From assembly GCA_963787645.1 (NCBI GenBank), contig CAWBDS010000010.1, forward strand, positions 186,001-250,000: 64,000 nucleotides of DNA, given 5' to 3'. This document shows positions 18,115-26,840 of the stretch, one piece after another. The position numbers and the translations under genes are program-made. Position 1 is the first letter of the stretch, and every line of letters starts with the position of its first letter. The notes below the pieces were generated by a model. The model ran no database searches. It was not told the origin of the DNA and saw only the letters and a list, made by a program, of their open reading frames with translations. Source of the stretch: Palsa-504 sp963787645. Lineage in GTDB: Bacteria; Actinomycetota; Actinomycetes; Streptosporangiales; Streptosporangiaceae.

Positions 18115-19581
18115 ATGTCGACTACAGGCAGAGATGTCGCCGGAACCGTCATCGGCCTGCGCCGCGACGCGATCGGCCTGCGTGAGGTGCTGTTCCAGTC
18201 CATTACGGACATGGCGCCGGGGGCGGCCATCGCGGCCTCCATTCCGGCCGGGGCTGGCCTGGCCGGCGGGGCGCTGCCGCTGTCGGTCATCTTCGCCCTG
18301 GTCGCGTGCCTGCTCGGCGCGTGGTGTATCGGCCAGCTGGCCCGCGAGATGCCCGCGGCCGGCTCGCTGGCCACCTACGCGGCCCGCGGCCTGCACCCGG
18401 CCGCCGGGTTCCTGGTGGCCTGGGGGTACGTCCTGGTCGGCTGGCTGATCCCGCCGCTGGTCCTGCTCCAGCTGGGGTTCACCACCGCGTCCACGATCAA
18501 CTCGGAGTTCCACGGCTACCCGGCCAGCCTGTGGTGGCCCTGGTCGCTGGCCGGCGCGGTCATCGTGCTGGCCGCCGGCTACTACGGGATCCGCACCTCG
18601 GCCCGGCTGGGCACCATCCTGGGGATCTCCGAGATCGCGGTATTCCTGGTGCTGGCCGTGTTCTTCCTGGTCCACGCGGGCGGCCGTAACACCGGTGAGG
18701 TCTTCACCACGCACTACTCTCACACCGGGCTGACCGGCGTGATCGGCGGGTCGGTGTTCACGCTGCTGGCCTTCGGCGGCTTCGAGGGGGCCGCGCCGCT
18801 GGCCGAGGAGGCCCGTGACCCGCGGCGTACCATCCAGCGCGCGGTGCTGCTGGCCACGTTGCTGATCGGCGCGCTGTACGTGTTCACCACGTACGCCGTG
18901 GACGTGGCCTACGGCCCGAAGGGCTTCACCGCCTTCGCGGCCGAGACCGGCAACGCGTCCTGGGAGGGCCTGGCCCGGGCGCTGTACGGCCTGTTCTGGT
19001 TCTTCGTGTTCCTGGCCATCGTCAACTCGACCATCGCCAACGCCAACGCCGGGGTGAACGTCTCGTCCCGGACCTCGTACGCGATGGGCCGGATCGGGGC
19101 GTTCCCGCATTTCCTGGCCTTCGTCAGCCCGAAGCACCGGTCCCCGGTCTACAGCGTCCTGGTCGCGTTCGTCATCACCATCGCGGTTACGCTCGGGCTA
19201 GGCCTGGGGTACGGCCCGACGGTGGCGTTCGCCATGGTGGGAACGGGCCTGGTCATCGTGCTGGTGGCCATCTACATCTTGATGTGCGCGGCCTGCATCG
19301 GGTTCTTCGCTCGCCGCCGCGGCGGGTTCAACTGGGTGTCGCACCTGGTCATCCCGGTGCTCGGCATCGCCGCGTTCGTGCCCGCCTGGCTGACCTCGGC
19401 GGGCATCAAGGTGTTCTCGTTCGTGACCCCGCTGACCGCGCCGCTGTCCTACATGGGCCCCGGGGTGGCCGGGTTCATGGTCCTCGGCCTGATCTACATG
19501 TTCTACCTGTACCGAACCAACCCTGGCCGGATAACCGACGTCGGGCTCGTCCACCTGGACGCTTTGGAGGAGACCCAGTGA
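18115..19581 (+). CDS. APC-family amino acid permease
   Basis: 488 residues, about 12 membrane segments. The first helix region PGAAIAASIPAGAGLAGGAL and the FGGFEGAAPLAEEARDPRRT block (helix 6 and the following loop with the conserved acidic and RxxP residues) are typical of the APC superfamily. A cytosolic loop with NVSSRTSYAMGRIGAFPHFL is also characteristic. The TGA stop shares its last base with the ATG of the amidase, so uptake and hydrolysis are coupled; the substrate may be an amide or amino acid. Confidence 0.9.
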   Translation: MSTTGRDVAGTVIGLRRDAIGLREVLFQSITDMAPGAAIAASIPAGAGLAGGALPLSVIFALVACLLGAWCIGQLAREMPAAGSLATYAARGLHPAAGFLVAWGYVLVGWLIPPLVLLQLGFTTASTINSEFHGYPASLWWPWSLAGAVIVLAAGYYGIRTSARLGTILGISEIAVFLVLAVFFLVHAGGRNTGEVFTTHYSHTGLTGVIGGSVFTLLAFGGFEGAAPLAEEARDPRRTIQRAVLLATLLIGALYVFTTYAVDVAYGPKGFTAFAAETGNASWEGLARALYGLFWFFVFLAIVNSTIANANAGVNVSSRTSYAMGRIGAFPHFLAFVSPKHRSPVYSVLVAFVITIAVTLGLGLGYGPTVAFAMVGTGLVIVLVAIYILMCAACIGFFARRRGGFNWVSHLVIPVLGIAAFVPAWLTSAGIKVFSFVTPLTAPLSYMGPGVAGFMVLGLIYMFYLYRTNPGRITDVGLVHLDALEETQ

Positions 19582-20603
19582 TGAGCGACCTGCAGGTGGT
19601 GTCGTTCCGGCCTTCGGACTTTTCGCACTATGCGTGGACCTTCGGCGGGGCGGCGCCGGTGCTTAGGATCCGGCCGCCGGCCGTACTGGAGGTGTACACC
19701 GAGGACTGCTTCGCCGGCCGGGTGCGCAGCGAGAACGATCTGGTCTCCGAGGTGTGCGAGTTCCCGTTCCTGAACCCGCAGACCGGGCCGTTCTATATTG
19801 AGGGCGCCGCACCCGGGGACACGGTGGCCGTGCACTTTGTGTCGATCGAGCCGGCCCGGTCCTGGGCGGCCTCGACCACGGTGCCGCTGTTCGGCGCGCT
19901 GACCGGGACGCACCTCACGGCCCTGCTGAACGAACCGCTGCCCGAGCTGGTCTGGCTGTGGCAGCTCGACGCTGTGTCCCGAACCTGCCGGTTTGCCGCG
20001 CGGCGGGGATCTTTTACGGTCGACCTGCCGATGGACCCGATGCACGGGACGGTGGGCGTGGCGCCGTCAAACCTGGAGGTGCGCAGCGCGCTGGTGCCGG
20101 ACGCGTTCGGCGGGAACATGGACACCCCGGAGATGCGCGCCGGGGTCACCTGCTACCTGGGGGTGAACGTCCCCGGGGCGCTGCTGTCGCTGGGTGACGG
20201 GCACGCCCGCCAGGGCGAGGGCGAGACCTGCGGCGTCGCCGTGGAGTGCGCGATGAACACGGTCCTGGTGGTGGACCTCATCAAAGGGGTGCCGTGTCCG
20301 TGGCCGCGGCTGGAATCCGATACGCACATCATGTCGGCGGGCTCGGCGCGGCCGCTGGAGGACGCGTTCCGCATCGCCCAGCACGACATGGTGACGTGGG
20401 TGGCCTCGCTATGCGGGCTGGATGCGCTGGACGCCTACCAGCTGGTCACCCAGGCGGTGGAGTCGCCGCTGGCCAACGTGTGCGACACCAACTACACCTC
20501 GATCGCCAAGCTGGCCAAGCGTTACCTGGGCCGGGGGCCGGATCCGGTGATGCGGGACACGCACGCCCGGCTGCGGGAACTGGCCGCGGAGTACCGGTCT
20601 TAG
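19581..20603 (+). CDS. Acetamidase/formamidase family protein
   Basis: 340 residues from ATG 19581 (GTG 19578 also possible), with GGAGG at 19567-19571 inside the permease end. FmdA/AmdA family features: NPQTGPFYIEGAAPGDTVAV, NLEVRSALVPDAFGGNMDTPE and YLGVNVPGALLSLGDGHARQGEGE, where the last provides metal-binding Asp/His residues. These enzymes hydrolyse formamide or short amides to ammonia and the acid. Translational coupling to the permease suggests a dedicated uptake-hydrolysis pair. Confidence 0.9.
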   Translation: MSDLQVVSFRPSDFSHYAWTFGGAAPVLRIRPPAVLEVYTEDCFAGRVRSENDLVSEVCEFPFLNPQTGPFYIEGAAPGDTVAVHFVSIEPARSWAASTTVPLFGALTGTHLTALLNEPLPELVWLWQLDAVSRTCRFAARRGSFTVDLPMDPMHGTVGVAPSNLEVRSALVPDAFGGNMDTPEMRAGVTCYLGVNVPGALLSLGDGHARQGEGETCGVAVECAMNTVLVVDLIKGVPCPWPRLESDTHIMSAGSARPLEDAFRIAQHDMVTWVASLCGLDALDAYQLVTQAVESPLANVCDTNYTSIAKLAKRYLGRGPDPVMRDTHARLRELAAEYRS

Positions 20604-20632
20604 CGCTTTTCTTTGGCTTTCAGCGCTTCTCT

Positions 20633-21625
20633 TTAGCGCTCGCTGTCCAGGCTGGTCATCTGGGTTGCCTCGTACCTGTCCCCCGCGACCTCGTCGGCGG
20701 GGACGGCGGCCTCGATGGCGGCCAGCTCATCGCCACTGAGCGGCAGGTCCAGGGCTCGGATCGCTTCGCTGAGGCGGTCGCGGCGCTTGGTCCCGATCAG
20801 CGGGATGATGTCGCGGCCGCGCGAGGCCACCCAGGCGATGGCCAGCTGCGCGGCGGTCACGTCGTTTTGGTCGGCGATGGTCTCGAGGGCGGCGAGCAGT
20901 TCCAGGTTGCGCGCGTGGTTCTCGCCCCGGAACCGGGGGAAGCGGGCTCGCGGGTCGTTCGCGGCGAGTTGCGCGGCGCCGCTGCTGAGCAGCCCGCGGG
21001 ACAAGATCCCGTAGGCGGTGACGCTGATGCCCAGCTCGCGGACGGTTGGCAGGATCTGCTTTTCGATCCCGCGGCTCATCAGGGAGTACTCGATCTGCAG
21101 CGCCGCCACCGGATGAACGGCGTGCGCCCGGCGGATGGTGTCCGGGCCCATTTCCGACAGGCCGAGGTAGCGGACGTAGCCGGCCGCGATCATCTCGGCC
21201 ACCGCGCCGACGGTCTCCTCGATGGGAACCCGCGGGTCGAGCCGGGCCGGCTGGTACAGGTCGATGTAGTCGGTGCCGAGCCGGGTCAGCGTGTAGGCCA
21301 GCGAGCTCTTCACCATGGCCGGGCTGGTGTCGTGCCCGACGAAGGCGCCCGACGGGTCGCGCTGCCCGCCGAACTTGACCTGGATGAACACCCGGTCCCG
21401 GGGGATCCCGCGGCGCAGGGCGTCCCGCAGCAGCAGCTCGTTGTGCCCCATGCCGTAGAAGTCGCCGGTGTCCAGCAGCGTGATCCCGGCGTCGACCGCG
21501 GCGTGGATGGTGGCAATGCTCTCCTGGTCGTCGGCCTGCCCGTAGATGCCCGACATGCCCATCAGCCCCAGGCCCGCCCGGGACACCACCGGCCCGCCGC
21601 GCCCCAGCGTGGTCGTCTCCATCAC
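20633..21625 (-). CDS. Aldo/keto reductase
   Basis: 330 residues. TIM-barrel AKR pattern: LDTGDFYGMGHNELLL (catalytic Asp and Tyr), VFIQVKFGGQ (catalytic Lys) and the C-terminal NADPH site IPLIGTKRRDRLSEAIRAL. The usual active-site histidine region (QHRVDP type) reads YQPARLDP, so the fourth catalytic residue is missing or moved. It converges with the amidase gene across 29 bases containing repeated AGCGCT/TTTCTTT sequence. Substrate unknown. Confidence 0.88.
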   Translation of the reverse strand: MMETTTLGRGGPVVSRAGLGLMGMSGIYGQADDQESIATIHAAVDAGITLLDTGDFYGMGHNELLLRDALRRGIPRDRVFIQVKFGGQRDPSGAFVGHDTSPAMVKSSLAYTLTRLGTDYIDLYQPARLDPRVPIEETVGAVAEMIAAGYVRYLGLSEMGPDTIRRAHAVHPVAALQIEYSLMSRGIEKQILPTVRELGISVTAYGILSRGLLSSGAAQLAANDPRARFPRFRGENHARNLELLAALETIADQNDVTAAQLAIAWVASRGRDIIPLIGTKRRDRLSEAIRALDLPLSGDELAAIEAAVPADEVAGDRYEATQMTSLDSER

Positions 21626-21685
21626 GTCTGCACCCTACCGGTCCCGCGCCGCCCGGCCGGGCGGACGGTAGGGTCGGGTCGCGTG

Positions 21686-22270
21686 ATGAGGGTGGTGCTC
21701 GCGTCGGCTTCGCCGACCCGGCTGTCGGTGCTACGCGAGGCCGGGCTGGACCCGCAGGTGATCGTCAGCGGCCTGGACGAGACCGCGTTCACCGCGGCCA
21801 CGCCGGCCGAACTGGCCGGGTCGCTGGCCCGGGCCAAGGCCGCCGCGGTGGCAGAGGGCCTGGCCGACGGGCTGGTCATCGGGTGCGATTCGCTGCTCGA
21901 TCTGGACGGGCGCGCGCTGGGCAAGCCGGCGTCGGCGGCCGAGGCCACGGCCCGCTGGCGGGAGCTGTCGGGGCGGACCGGGACGCTGGTCACCGGGCAC
22001 TGCGTGATCAACGCGGCCACCGGCCAGCAGGCCGCGGCGGTGGCGGCGACCCGGGTCCACTTCGGCACCCCGTCGCCAGCGGAGATCGCCGCCTACGTCG
22101 CGTCGGGCGAGCCGCTCGCGATGGCCGGCGCGTTCTCGCTAGACGGGCGCGGTGGCTGGTTCGTGGACGGGATCGACGGTGACCACGGCACCGTGCTCGG
22201 CGTGTCGCTGCCGCTGCTGCGCCGCCTGCTGGCCGACCTGGGCGTGCACGTGACGTCGCTGTGGGCCTGA
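21686..22270 (+). CDS. maf: Maf-like nucleotide pyrophosphatase
   Basis: 194 residues from ATG 21686 (an upstream GTG at 21683 is in frame). Maf features: VLASASPTRLSVLREAGLDP (P-loop-like), IGCDSLLDLDGRALGKPASA and AGAFSLDGRGGWFVDGIDGD. Maf proteins hydrolyse non-canonical nucleoside triphosphates such as m5UTP/dTTP and are linked to septum control. The start is 60 bases from the divergent aldo/keto reductase. Confidence 0.93.
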   Translation: MRVVLASASPTRLSVLREAGLDPQVIVSGLDETAFTAATPAELAGSLARAKAAAVAEGLADGLVIGCDSLLDLDGRALGKPASAAEATARWRELSGRTGTLVTGHCVINAATGQQAAAVAATRVHFGTPSPAEIAAYVASGEPLAMAGAFSLDGRGGWFVDGIDGDHGTVLGVSLPLLRRLLADLGVHVTSLWA

Positions 22271-22367
22271 TCGCCCCGCACTGATCTGGACCTGGCCCCG
22301 GACCTTTCGGCACTACCCTGTAAAGGCGAGCGAACCGACGCACAAGCGAAGAAACCCGGACGGATGC

Positions 22368-23666
22368 ATGGAACCTGAACCCACCGTGCTGGACAGCCTG
22401 CGCAGGGCGGTCGAGGCCATGCCCGACGACGTCCCGCTCCGCCTGCACCTGGCCACGCTGCTGCTGCGCGGCGGCCAGCGCGACGAGGCCATCCGGCAGG
22501 TGGGTGCGGTCCTGCAGCGCGACCCCGGCAACACCGCGGCGCTGGACCTGCTCCGCGAAGGTCCCGCGTCGGCTGAACCCGCGAGGACCACCGATATTTC
22601 TGCCGAACGGACCGTGGCGCGTCCCCCGGTCACTGGTCCGGCCGAAGCCCACGGCGAGGCGGCGGGCGGCCGGACGCAGCACTATGACTGGTCGCAGGCC
22701 AAGGATGAGCTGCGCGACGTGCTGCCGTCCATGTTCATCGGCGGCGAGGCCACGGACTCGGCCGCGGCGGGGCTTGACGGGGCGGGTGCCTACGACGCCG
22801 AGCACGCCGGGCTGACGCTGGCCGACGTGGCCGGCATGACCCAGGTCAAGCAGCGTCTCGAGGCGGCGTTTCTGGCCCCGATGCGGAACCCGGAGCTGCG
22901 ACGGCTGTACGGCAAGTCGCTGCGTGGCGGCCTGCTGCTGTACGGGCCGCCCGGCTGCGGCAAGACGTTCATCGCCCGGGCGGTGGCGGGCGAACTGGGC
23001 GCGAGGTTCATCGCGGTGTCGTTCGCGGACATCATCGACATGTTCGTGGGGCAGAGCGAGCGGAACATCCATGAGCTGTTCGAGATCGCCCGCCGGAACG
23101 CGCCGTGCGTGCTGTTCCTGGACGAGGTCGACGCGATCGGGCAGAAGCGCTCGCAGCTGCGGCACACCCCGATGCGCAGCGCGGTCAACCAGCTGCTGCT
23201 GGAGCTGGACGATATCGCGGGCAAGAACGAGGGCGTGTTCCTGCTGGCCGCCACGAACCACCCGTGGGACGTGGACAGCGCGCTGCGCCGCCCCGGCCGG
23301 TTCGACCGGACGCTGCTGGTCCTGCCGCCGGACGGCCCCGCCCGCGAGGGGGTGTTCCGTTACCATCTGCGCGAACGGCCGGTGGCCGGGATCGACCTGG
23401 CCAGGCTGGCCCGGCAGACCGACGGGTACTCCGGTGCCGACATCGCGCACATCTGCGAGACGGCCGCCGAACGGGCCCTGATGGACTCGGTTCGCCGCGG
23501 CGAGCCGCGGATGATCGGCACCGGGGATCTCGAGGCGGCCATCGGCGAGGTCAAGCCCTCGCTGGGCGCCTGGTTCGAGACGGCCCGGAACGTCGCGCTG
23601 TTCGCCAACGAGGGTGGCACCTACGACGACCTGGCCGCCTACCTGCGCAAGCGGCGCCTGCTGTGA
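22368..23666 (+). CDS. AAA+ ATPase with N-terminal TPR-like segment
   Basis: 432 residues. The N-terminal 65 residues form one to two TPR-like repeats (PLRLHLATLLLRGGQRDEAI, GAVLQRDPGNTAALDLL). The AAA domain (about 150-400) has Walker A GPPGCGKT, Walker B VLFLDEVDAIG, sensor AATNHPW and arginine fingers in RRPGRFDRT, resembling FtsH/Cdc48-type modules without a protease. A TPR membrane protein follows after 61 bases. The pair probably remodels some protein complex; the target is unknown. Confidence 0.88.
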   Translation: MEPEPTVLDSLRRAVEAMPDDVPLRLHLATLLLRGGQRDEAIRQVGAVLQRDPGNTAALDLLREGPASAEPARTTDISAERTVARPPVTGPAEAHGEAAGGRTQHYDWSQAKDELRDVLPSMFIGGEATDSAAAGLDGAGAYDAEHAGLTLADVAGMTQVKQRLEAAFLAPMRNPELRRLYGKSLRGGLLLYGPPGCGKTFIARAVAGELGARFIAVSFADIIDMFVGQSERNIHELFEIARRNAPCVLFLDEVDAIGQKRSQLRHTPMRSAVNQLLLELDDIAGKNEGVFLLAATNHPWDVDSALRRPGRFDRTLLVLPPDGPAREGVFRYHLRERPVAGIDLARLARQTDGYSGADIAHICETAAERALMDSVRRGEPRMIGTGDLEAAIGEVKPSLGAWFETARNVALFANEGGTYDDLAAYLRKRRLL

Positions 23667-23679
23667 GCGGTATCGCCCT

Positions 23680-23698
23680 CGGGGGGGCGACCCCCCCG
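23680..23698 (+). terminator. Perfect G7/C7 hairpin between the AAA and TPR genes
   Basis: C GGGGGGG CGA CCCCCCC G: an 8-bp perfect stem with a 3-base loop, 14 bases after the AAA stop and 30 bases before the TPR start. Very stable as RNA. It could be a factor-independent terminator or attenuator, or a processing/stability element between two cotranscribed genes. No U-tract follows; another C-rich run (CCCCCCGGA) does. Confidence 0.5.
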
Positions 23699-23727
23699 GA
23701 GCCCCCCGGATCCGTCGGATACTACCG

Positions 23728-24765
23728 GTGATCGAGCTACGGCAGGAGCTGGCGCGCGCGTCGGCGATGCTCGATGTCCGGCGGTTCGACGAGGCATCTG
23801 CCCTGCTGTCCCGCATCGTGGCGGCCGAGCCCGACAGCGCCCGGGCCTGGTGCCTGATGGCCCGCGCGCACCTGGGCGCGGACCGGTACGCCGAGGCGAT
23901 CGAGGTCGCCAACCGGGCGGTGGCCCTGGATCCGGCGGATGAGTGGCCGCACCGCCTGGCCAGCAACGCACTGGTCCACCTGGGCAACTACTCCGACGCG
24001 CTGCGCGCGGCGCGCGAGGCGTGCCGGCTCGCACCCAGCTACTGGCAGACCCACGTGTGCCTGGCGCAGGCCGCGCTGGCCGCGCACCGGCTGGACATCG
24101 CCACCGACGCGGCGGCCCGGGCCCGGGCCCTGGCGCCCAACGAGCCCGACGTGCACTTCCTGTCCGGCAAGGTGAGCCTGGGCCGGGGCGACCTGGCCGC
24201 GGCGCGCGAGCATCAAGAGCGCGCGCTGGCGCTGGATCCCGGGCATAGCGGGGCGATGAACGAGCTGGGCCGGATCAGGCTGCGGCGCAACGACCCGATC
24301 GGCGCGATCCGGCACTTCCTGTCCGCGGCCCGGGCCACGCCCGACGAGCGGATCTACGCCAGGAACATCGACGTGGTGATCCTGCGGACGGTGTCGCGCA
24401 CGATCTACGTGTTCACGCTGATCGCGCTGATCTTGATCTGGGTTCCGGCGGTCAGCCACGTGAACCGGCTGCCGTTCGCGATCGGCCTGGGCTCGCTGGG
24501 CGTCATCACCGTGGCGGGCTTCGCCTGGATGGTGCTGCGGCTGCCGCTCGAGGCCCGCCGGGTGGTGCGCCGGACCCTGTGCACCCCGCGGGTCGCGGGG
24601 GCGCTGGCCCTGGCCCTGGGCGGTATCGCGGTGGCGTTCGGCATCGTCGCGTTCACGCCCGAACGTGACCTGGCCCAGATGCTGCCGATCGCGGTGGTCA
24701 TCACCGTGGTCGCGCGCCTGGCCGCCTTCGCCGCGCTGCGGGCCGCGGCTAGGAGGCAGGGCTAG
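23728..24765 (+). CDS. TPR-repeat membrane protein
   Basis: 345 residues from GTG 23728. About six TPR repeats fill residues 1-200 (for example AWCLMARAHLGADRYAEAIE, VHFLSGKVSLGRGDLAAARE and AMNELGRIRLRRNDPIGAIR). Four hydrophobic segments follow (about 225-245, 255-275, 295-320, 325-340). The TPR part is predicted cytosolic. It is paired with the AAA+ ATPase and overlaps the convergent MFS gene by 17 bases. Likely a membrane docking platform. Confidence 0.85.
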   Translation: MIELRQELARASAMLDVRRFDEASALLSRIVAAEPDSARAWCLMARAHLGADRYAEAIEVANRAVALDPADEWPHRLASNALVHLGNYSDALRAAREACRLAPSYWQTHVCLAQAALAAHRLDIATDAAARARALAPNEPDVHFLSGKVSLGRGDLAAAREHQERALALDPGHSGAMNELGRIRLRRNDPIGAIRHFLSAARATPDERIYARNIDVVILRTVSRTIYVFTLIALILIWVPAVSHVNRLPFAIGLGSLGVITVAGFAWMVLRLPLEARRVVRRTLCTPRVAGALALALGGIAVAFGIVAFTPERDLAQMLPIAVVITVVARLAAFAALRAAARRQG

Positions 24766-26059
24766 CAGCTTCGGCCGTCTCGGGCACCGGAGCCCGGTCG
24801 ATCCAGCGCACCGCGCGGACCGACGGCAGGGCCAGCACGACCGCGCTGCTCAGCAAGCCGTAGACGGCGCCCACGCCAAACACCGTGGCCGCCCCCAGTG
24901 CGGCGGCGAGCGGCCCGTCGACCGCGTACCCGATGACGCCGATGCCGTAGGCGGGGAAGAGCGTGAGCGAGTTCACCCGGGCCAGCCGCTCCGGCGGGAT
25001 CTGCTGCTGGGTGGCGGTGCTGGAGAAGGTGTTAGAGATCGCCGAACCCGCGCCGCAGGCGAAGGCGCCCAGGGCCACCCAGGGCGCCGCGGCGTGCAGG
25101 GCCATCGGGATATCGGGCAGCGCGTAGCCGAACGTCGCGATAGCGGCGACCACCATGGGCCGCCGGGGCCGGCGGCCCAGGCAGGCCAGCCCGGCCGCGA
25201 TCGCCCCGGCGCCCTGGACGGCCATGATCGCGCCCCAGACCGCGGCACCCCCGAGGTAGGCATGGCCCTGGACCGGCCCGAGGAGCATCCAGGGCGCCCA
25301 GGTGAGCAGGTTGACGAAGGCGAACTGCGCCGAGGTCGTCCACAGCCAGGTCCGGGACCGGAAGTCCGCCCAGCCCTCGGCCAGGTCGGCGCGCAGCGTC
25401 GAGCGAGCAGCGGGTTCCGTTCCGGGCGTTAGCGCTGTTCCACGTCCGGCGCCGGGCAGCTGCAGCAGGCTGAGGGCTAGCACGCTCACCGCGTACGTGG
25501 CCGCGTCCACCGCCACCACCACGGCCGACCCGGCCACGGCGACCAGCACGCCACCCAGCGCGGGCCCCGCGATCCTGGTCGCCGAGCCGGCCAGCCCGTA
25601 CAGCGAGTTCGCGTTGGCGAGTTGGTCCCGTGGCGCGATCTCGACCGTCAGCGCGGTCAAGGCCGGGGTGAAGAAGGCGGTGCCCACGCCCCCGAGCCAG
25701 GCGAGCAGGACGAACAGCCATAGCGGCGGGCGCCCGAGGGCCAGAGCGACCGCGAGGCTCGCCTGGGCGGCACAGCGGAGCGTGTCCGCGCCGATCATGA
25801 CCCGGCGGCGACCGAGCCGGTCGGCGATCGCCCCGGCCAGCGGCAGCAGCAGGACCTGGGGTACGACGGTGGCGGTAAACACCAGGCCCAGCCCGGTCGC
25901 GCTGACCCGGCTGTCCAGCACGGCCCAGGCGATCGCCACGGTGGACATCGACGAGCCGAGCAGGGAGGTCACGTAACCGACGTAGAACCGCCGGAAGTTC
26001 CGTCCGGCCAGGATTCCAGTCCGCCGGTGCCGCCACTGCGCCCTCACGGAACGGATCAT
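24749..26059 (-). CDS. MFS transporter
   Basis: 436 residues from ATG 26059 (the frame is open to 26179, but the upstream part is AT-richer and not MFS-like). Twelve membrane segments. Loop 2-3 has the MFS motif IADRLGRRRVMIGAD; LLLPLAGAIADRLG precedes it, and NANSLYGLAGSATRIAGPAL is typical of the MFS_3 (enterobactin/macrolide exporter) group. Probably a drug or metabolite exporter. The 256-base gap to the divergent PadR gene suggests PadR could control it. Confidence 0.88.
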   Translation of the reverse strand: MIRSVRAQWRHRRTGILAGRNFRRFYVGYVTSLLGSSMSTVAIAWAVLDSRVSATGLGLVFTATVVPQVLLLPLAGAIADRLGRRRVMIGADTLRCAAQASLAVALALGRPPLWLFVLLAWLGGVGTAFFTPALTALTVEIAPRDQLANANSLYGLAGSATRIAGPALGGVLVAVAGSAVVVAVDAATYAVSVLALSLLQLPGAGRGTALTPGTEPAARSTLRADLAEGWADFRSRTWLWTTSAQFAFVNLLTWAPWMLLGPVQGHAYLGGAAVWGAIMAVQGAGAIAAGLACLGRRPRRPMVVAAIATFGYALPDIPMALHAAAPWVALGAFACGAGSAISNTFSSTATQQQIPPERLARVNSLTLFPAYGIGVIGYAVDGPLAAALGAATVFGVGAVYGLLSSAVVLALPSVRAVRWIDRAPVPETAEAASPAS

Positions 26060-26286
26060 GACACCGGGCGGCAGCAGGAACAAGTCGGTGTACTTAGAAA
26101 AGTTGAGCCAATTCGGCTCAATATTGATCGGGTGGCGGAACGGAATCTGCGGCATGTTCCGCCTTCTGGGGCAGGCCAAGAAAATCTTTATCTCTACTCA
26201 GAATCATTGAGCGGACGCGGCTCAAGTTTGAAGTCTCATGTTGTGAACCGCGGGCGGGCGGCTGCGGCCCAAGCGCTATTTGCCAC

Positions 26287-26310
26287 GTGTATACGCTGAG
26301 TGTATTCTCT
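26287..26310 (+). promoter_or_regulatory. Candidate PadR operator/promoter
   Basis: Direct repeat GTGTAT at 26287-26292 and 26300-26305 with an embedded GTATAC palindrome, ending 6-11 bases before the PadR ATG. PadR sites commonly contain ATGT/ACAT-type half sites close to their own start. The surrounding 26060-26286 is non-coding, with a lower-GC stretch at about 26180-26260. Confidence 0.3.
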
Positions 26311-26315
26311 CGGGT

Positions 26316-26840
26316 ATGAGTGTTCCGCTGACCCTGCTTGGCCTGCTGGAGCGGGAGCCGAGTCACGGCTACGACCTCAAGCGGGATTACGACACCTGGT
26401 TCGGCCGCGGCAAGCCGCTGCCCTACGGCCAGGTCTACGCGACCTTGTCCCGGCTGGCCCGCGACGGCAAGGCGATCGCCGGACCAGCCGAGCCCGGCGA
26501 GGGACCGGACCGCAAGCGCTATGCCATCACCGAGGCAGGCATCGCCGAGGTCGGGCAGTGGCTGTCCGAGCCTGCCCCGCCCGAGCCGCACCTGCAGACC
26601 GTGCTGTTCGCCAAGGTCGTGCTGGCGCTGATGCTAGGGCACCCGGCCGGCCGCTACCTCGATACCCAGCGCGCGGCGCACCTGCGGCGCATGCGCGAGC
26701 TCACCACCCTCAAACAGGACGGCGACCTGATGGACACCCTGCTGGCCGACCACGGGCTCTACCACCTGGAGGCGGACCTGCGGTGGATGGACCACACCGC
26801 GGCCCGGCTGGACACGCTGGCCCGGCAGGTGCACCCGTGA
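26316..26840 (+). CDS. PadR-family transcriptional regulator
   Basis: 174 residues from ATG 26316. N-terminal winged helix: LTLLGLLEREPSHGYDLKRD, then PLPYGQVYATLSRLARDGKA and the wing RKRYAITEAGIAEVGQWL. The C-terminal Vir_act_alpha_C-type helical region (VLALMLGHPAGRYLDTQRAA) serves dimerisation. Its stop overlaps the start of the broken ABC ATPase as GTGA. In this arrangement PadR normally represses the ABC exporter behind it; here that exporter is dead, so the regulator may now act only on itself or on the divergent MFS gene. Confidence 0.92.
   Translation: MSVPLTLLGLLEREPSHGYDLKRDYDTWFGRGKPLPYGQVYATLSRLARDGKAIAGPAEPGEGPDRKRYAITEAGIAEVGQWLSEPAPPEPHLQTVLFAKVVLALMLGHPAGRYLDTQRAAHLRRMRELTTLKQDGDLMDTLLADHGLYHLEADLRWMDHTAARLDTLARQVHP

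Noticed and set aside
20604..20632. Terminator between the amidase and aldo/keto reductase genes
   Set aside because: The repeats AGCGCT and TTTCTTT give only short palindromes, not a convincing stem-loop.
23614..23727. Upstream extension of the TPR protein frame
   Set aside because: Would overlap the AAA gene and pass through the G/C hairpin with a Pro/Gly-rich stretch; GTG 23728 fits the first TPR.
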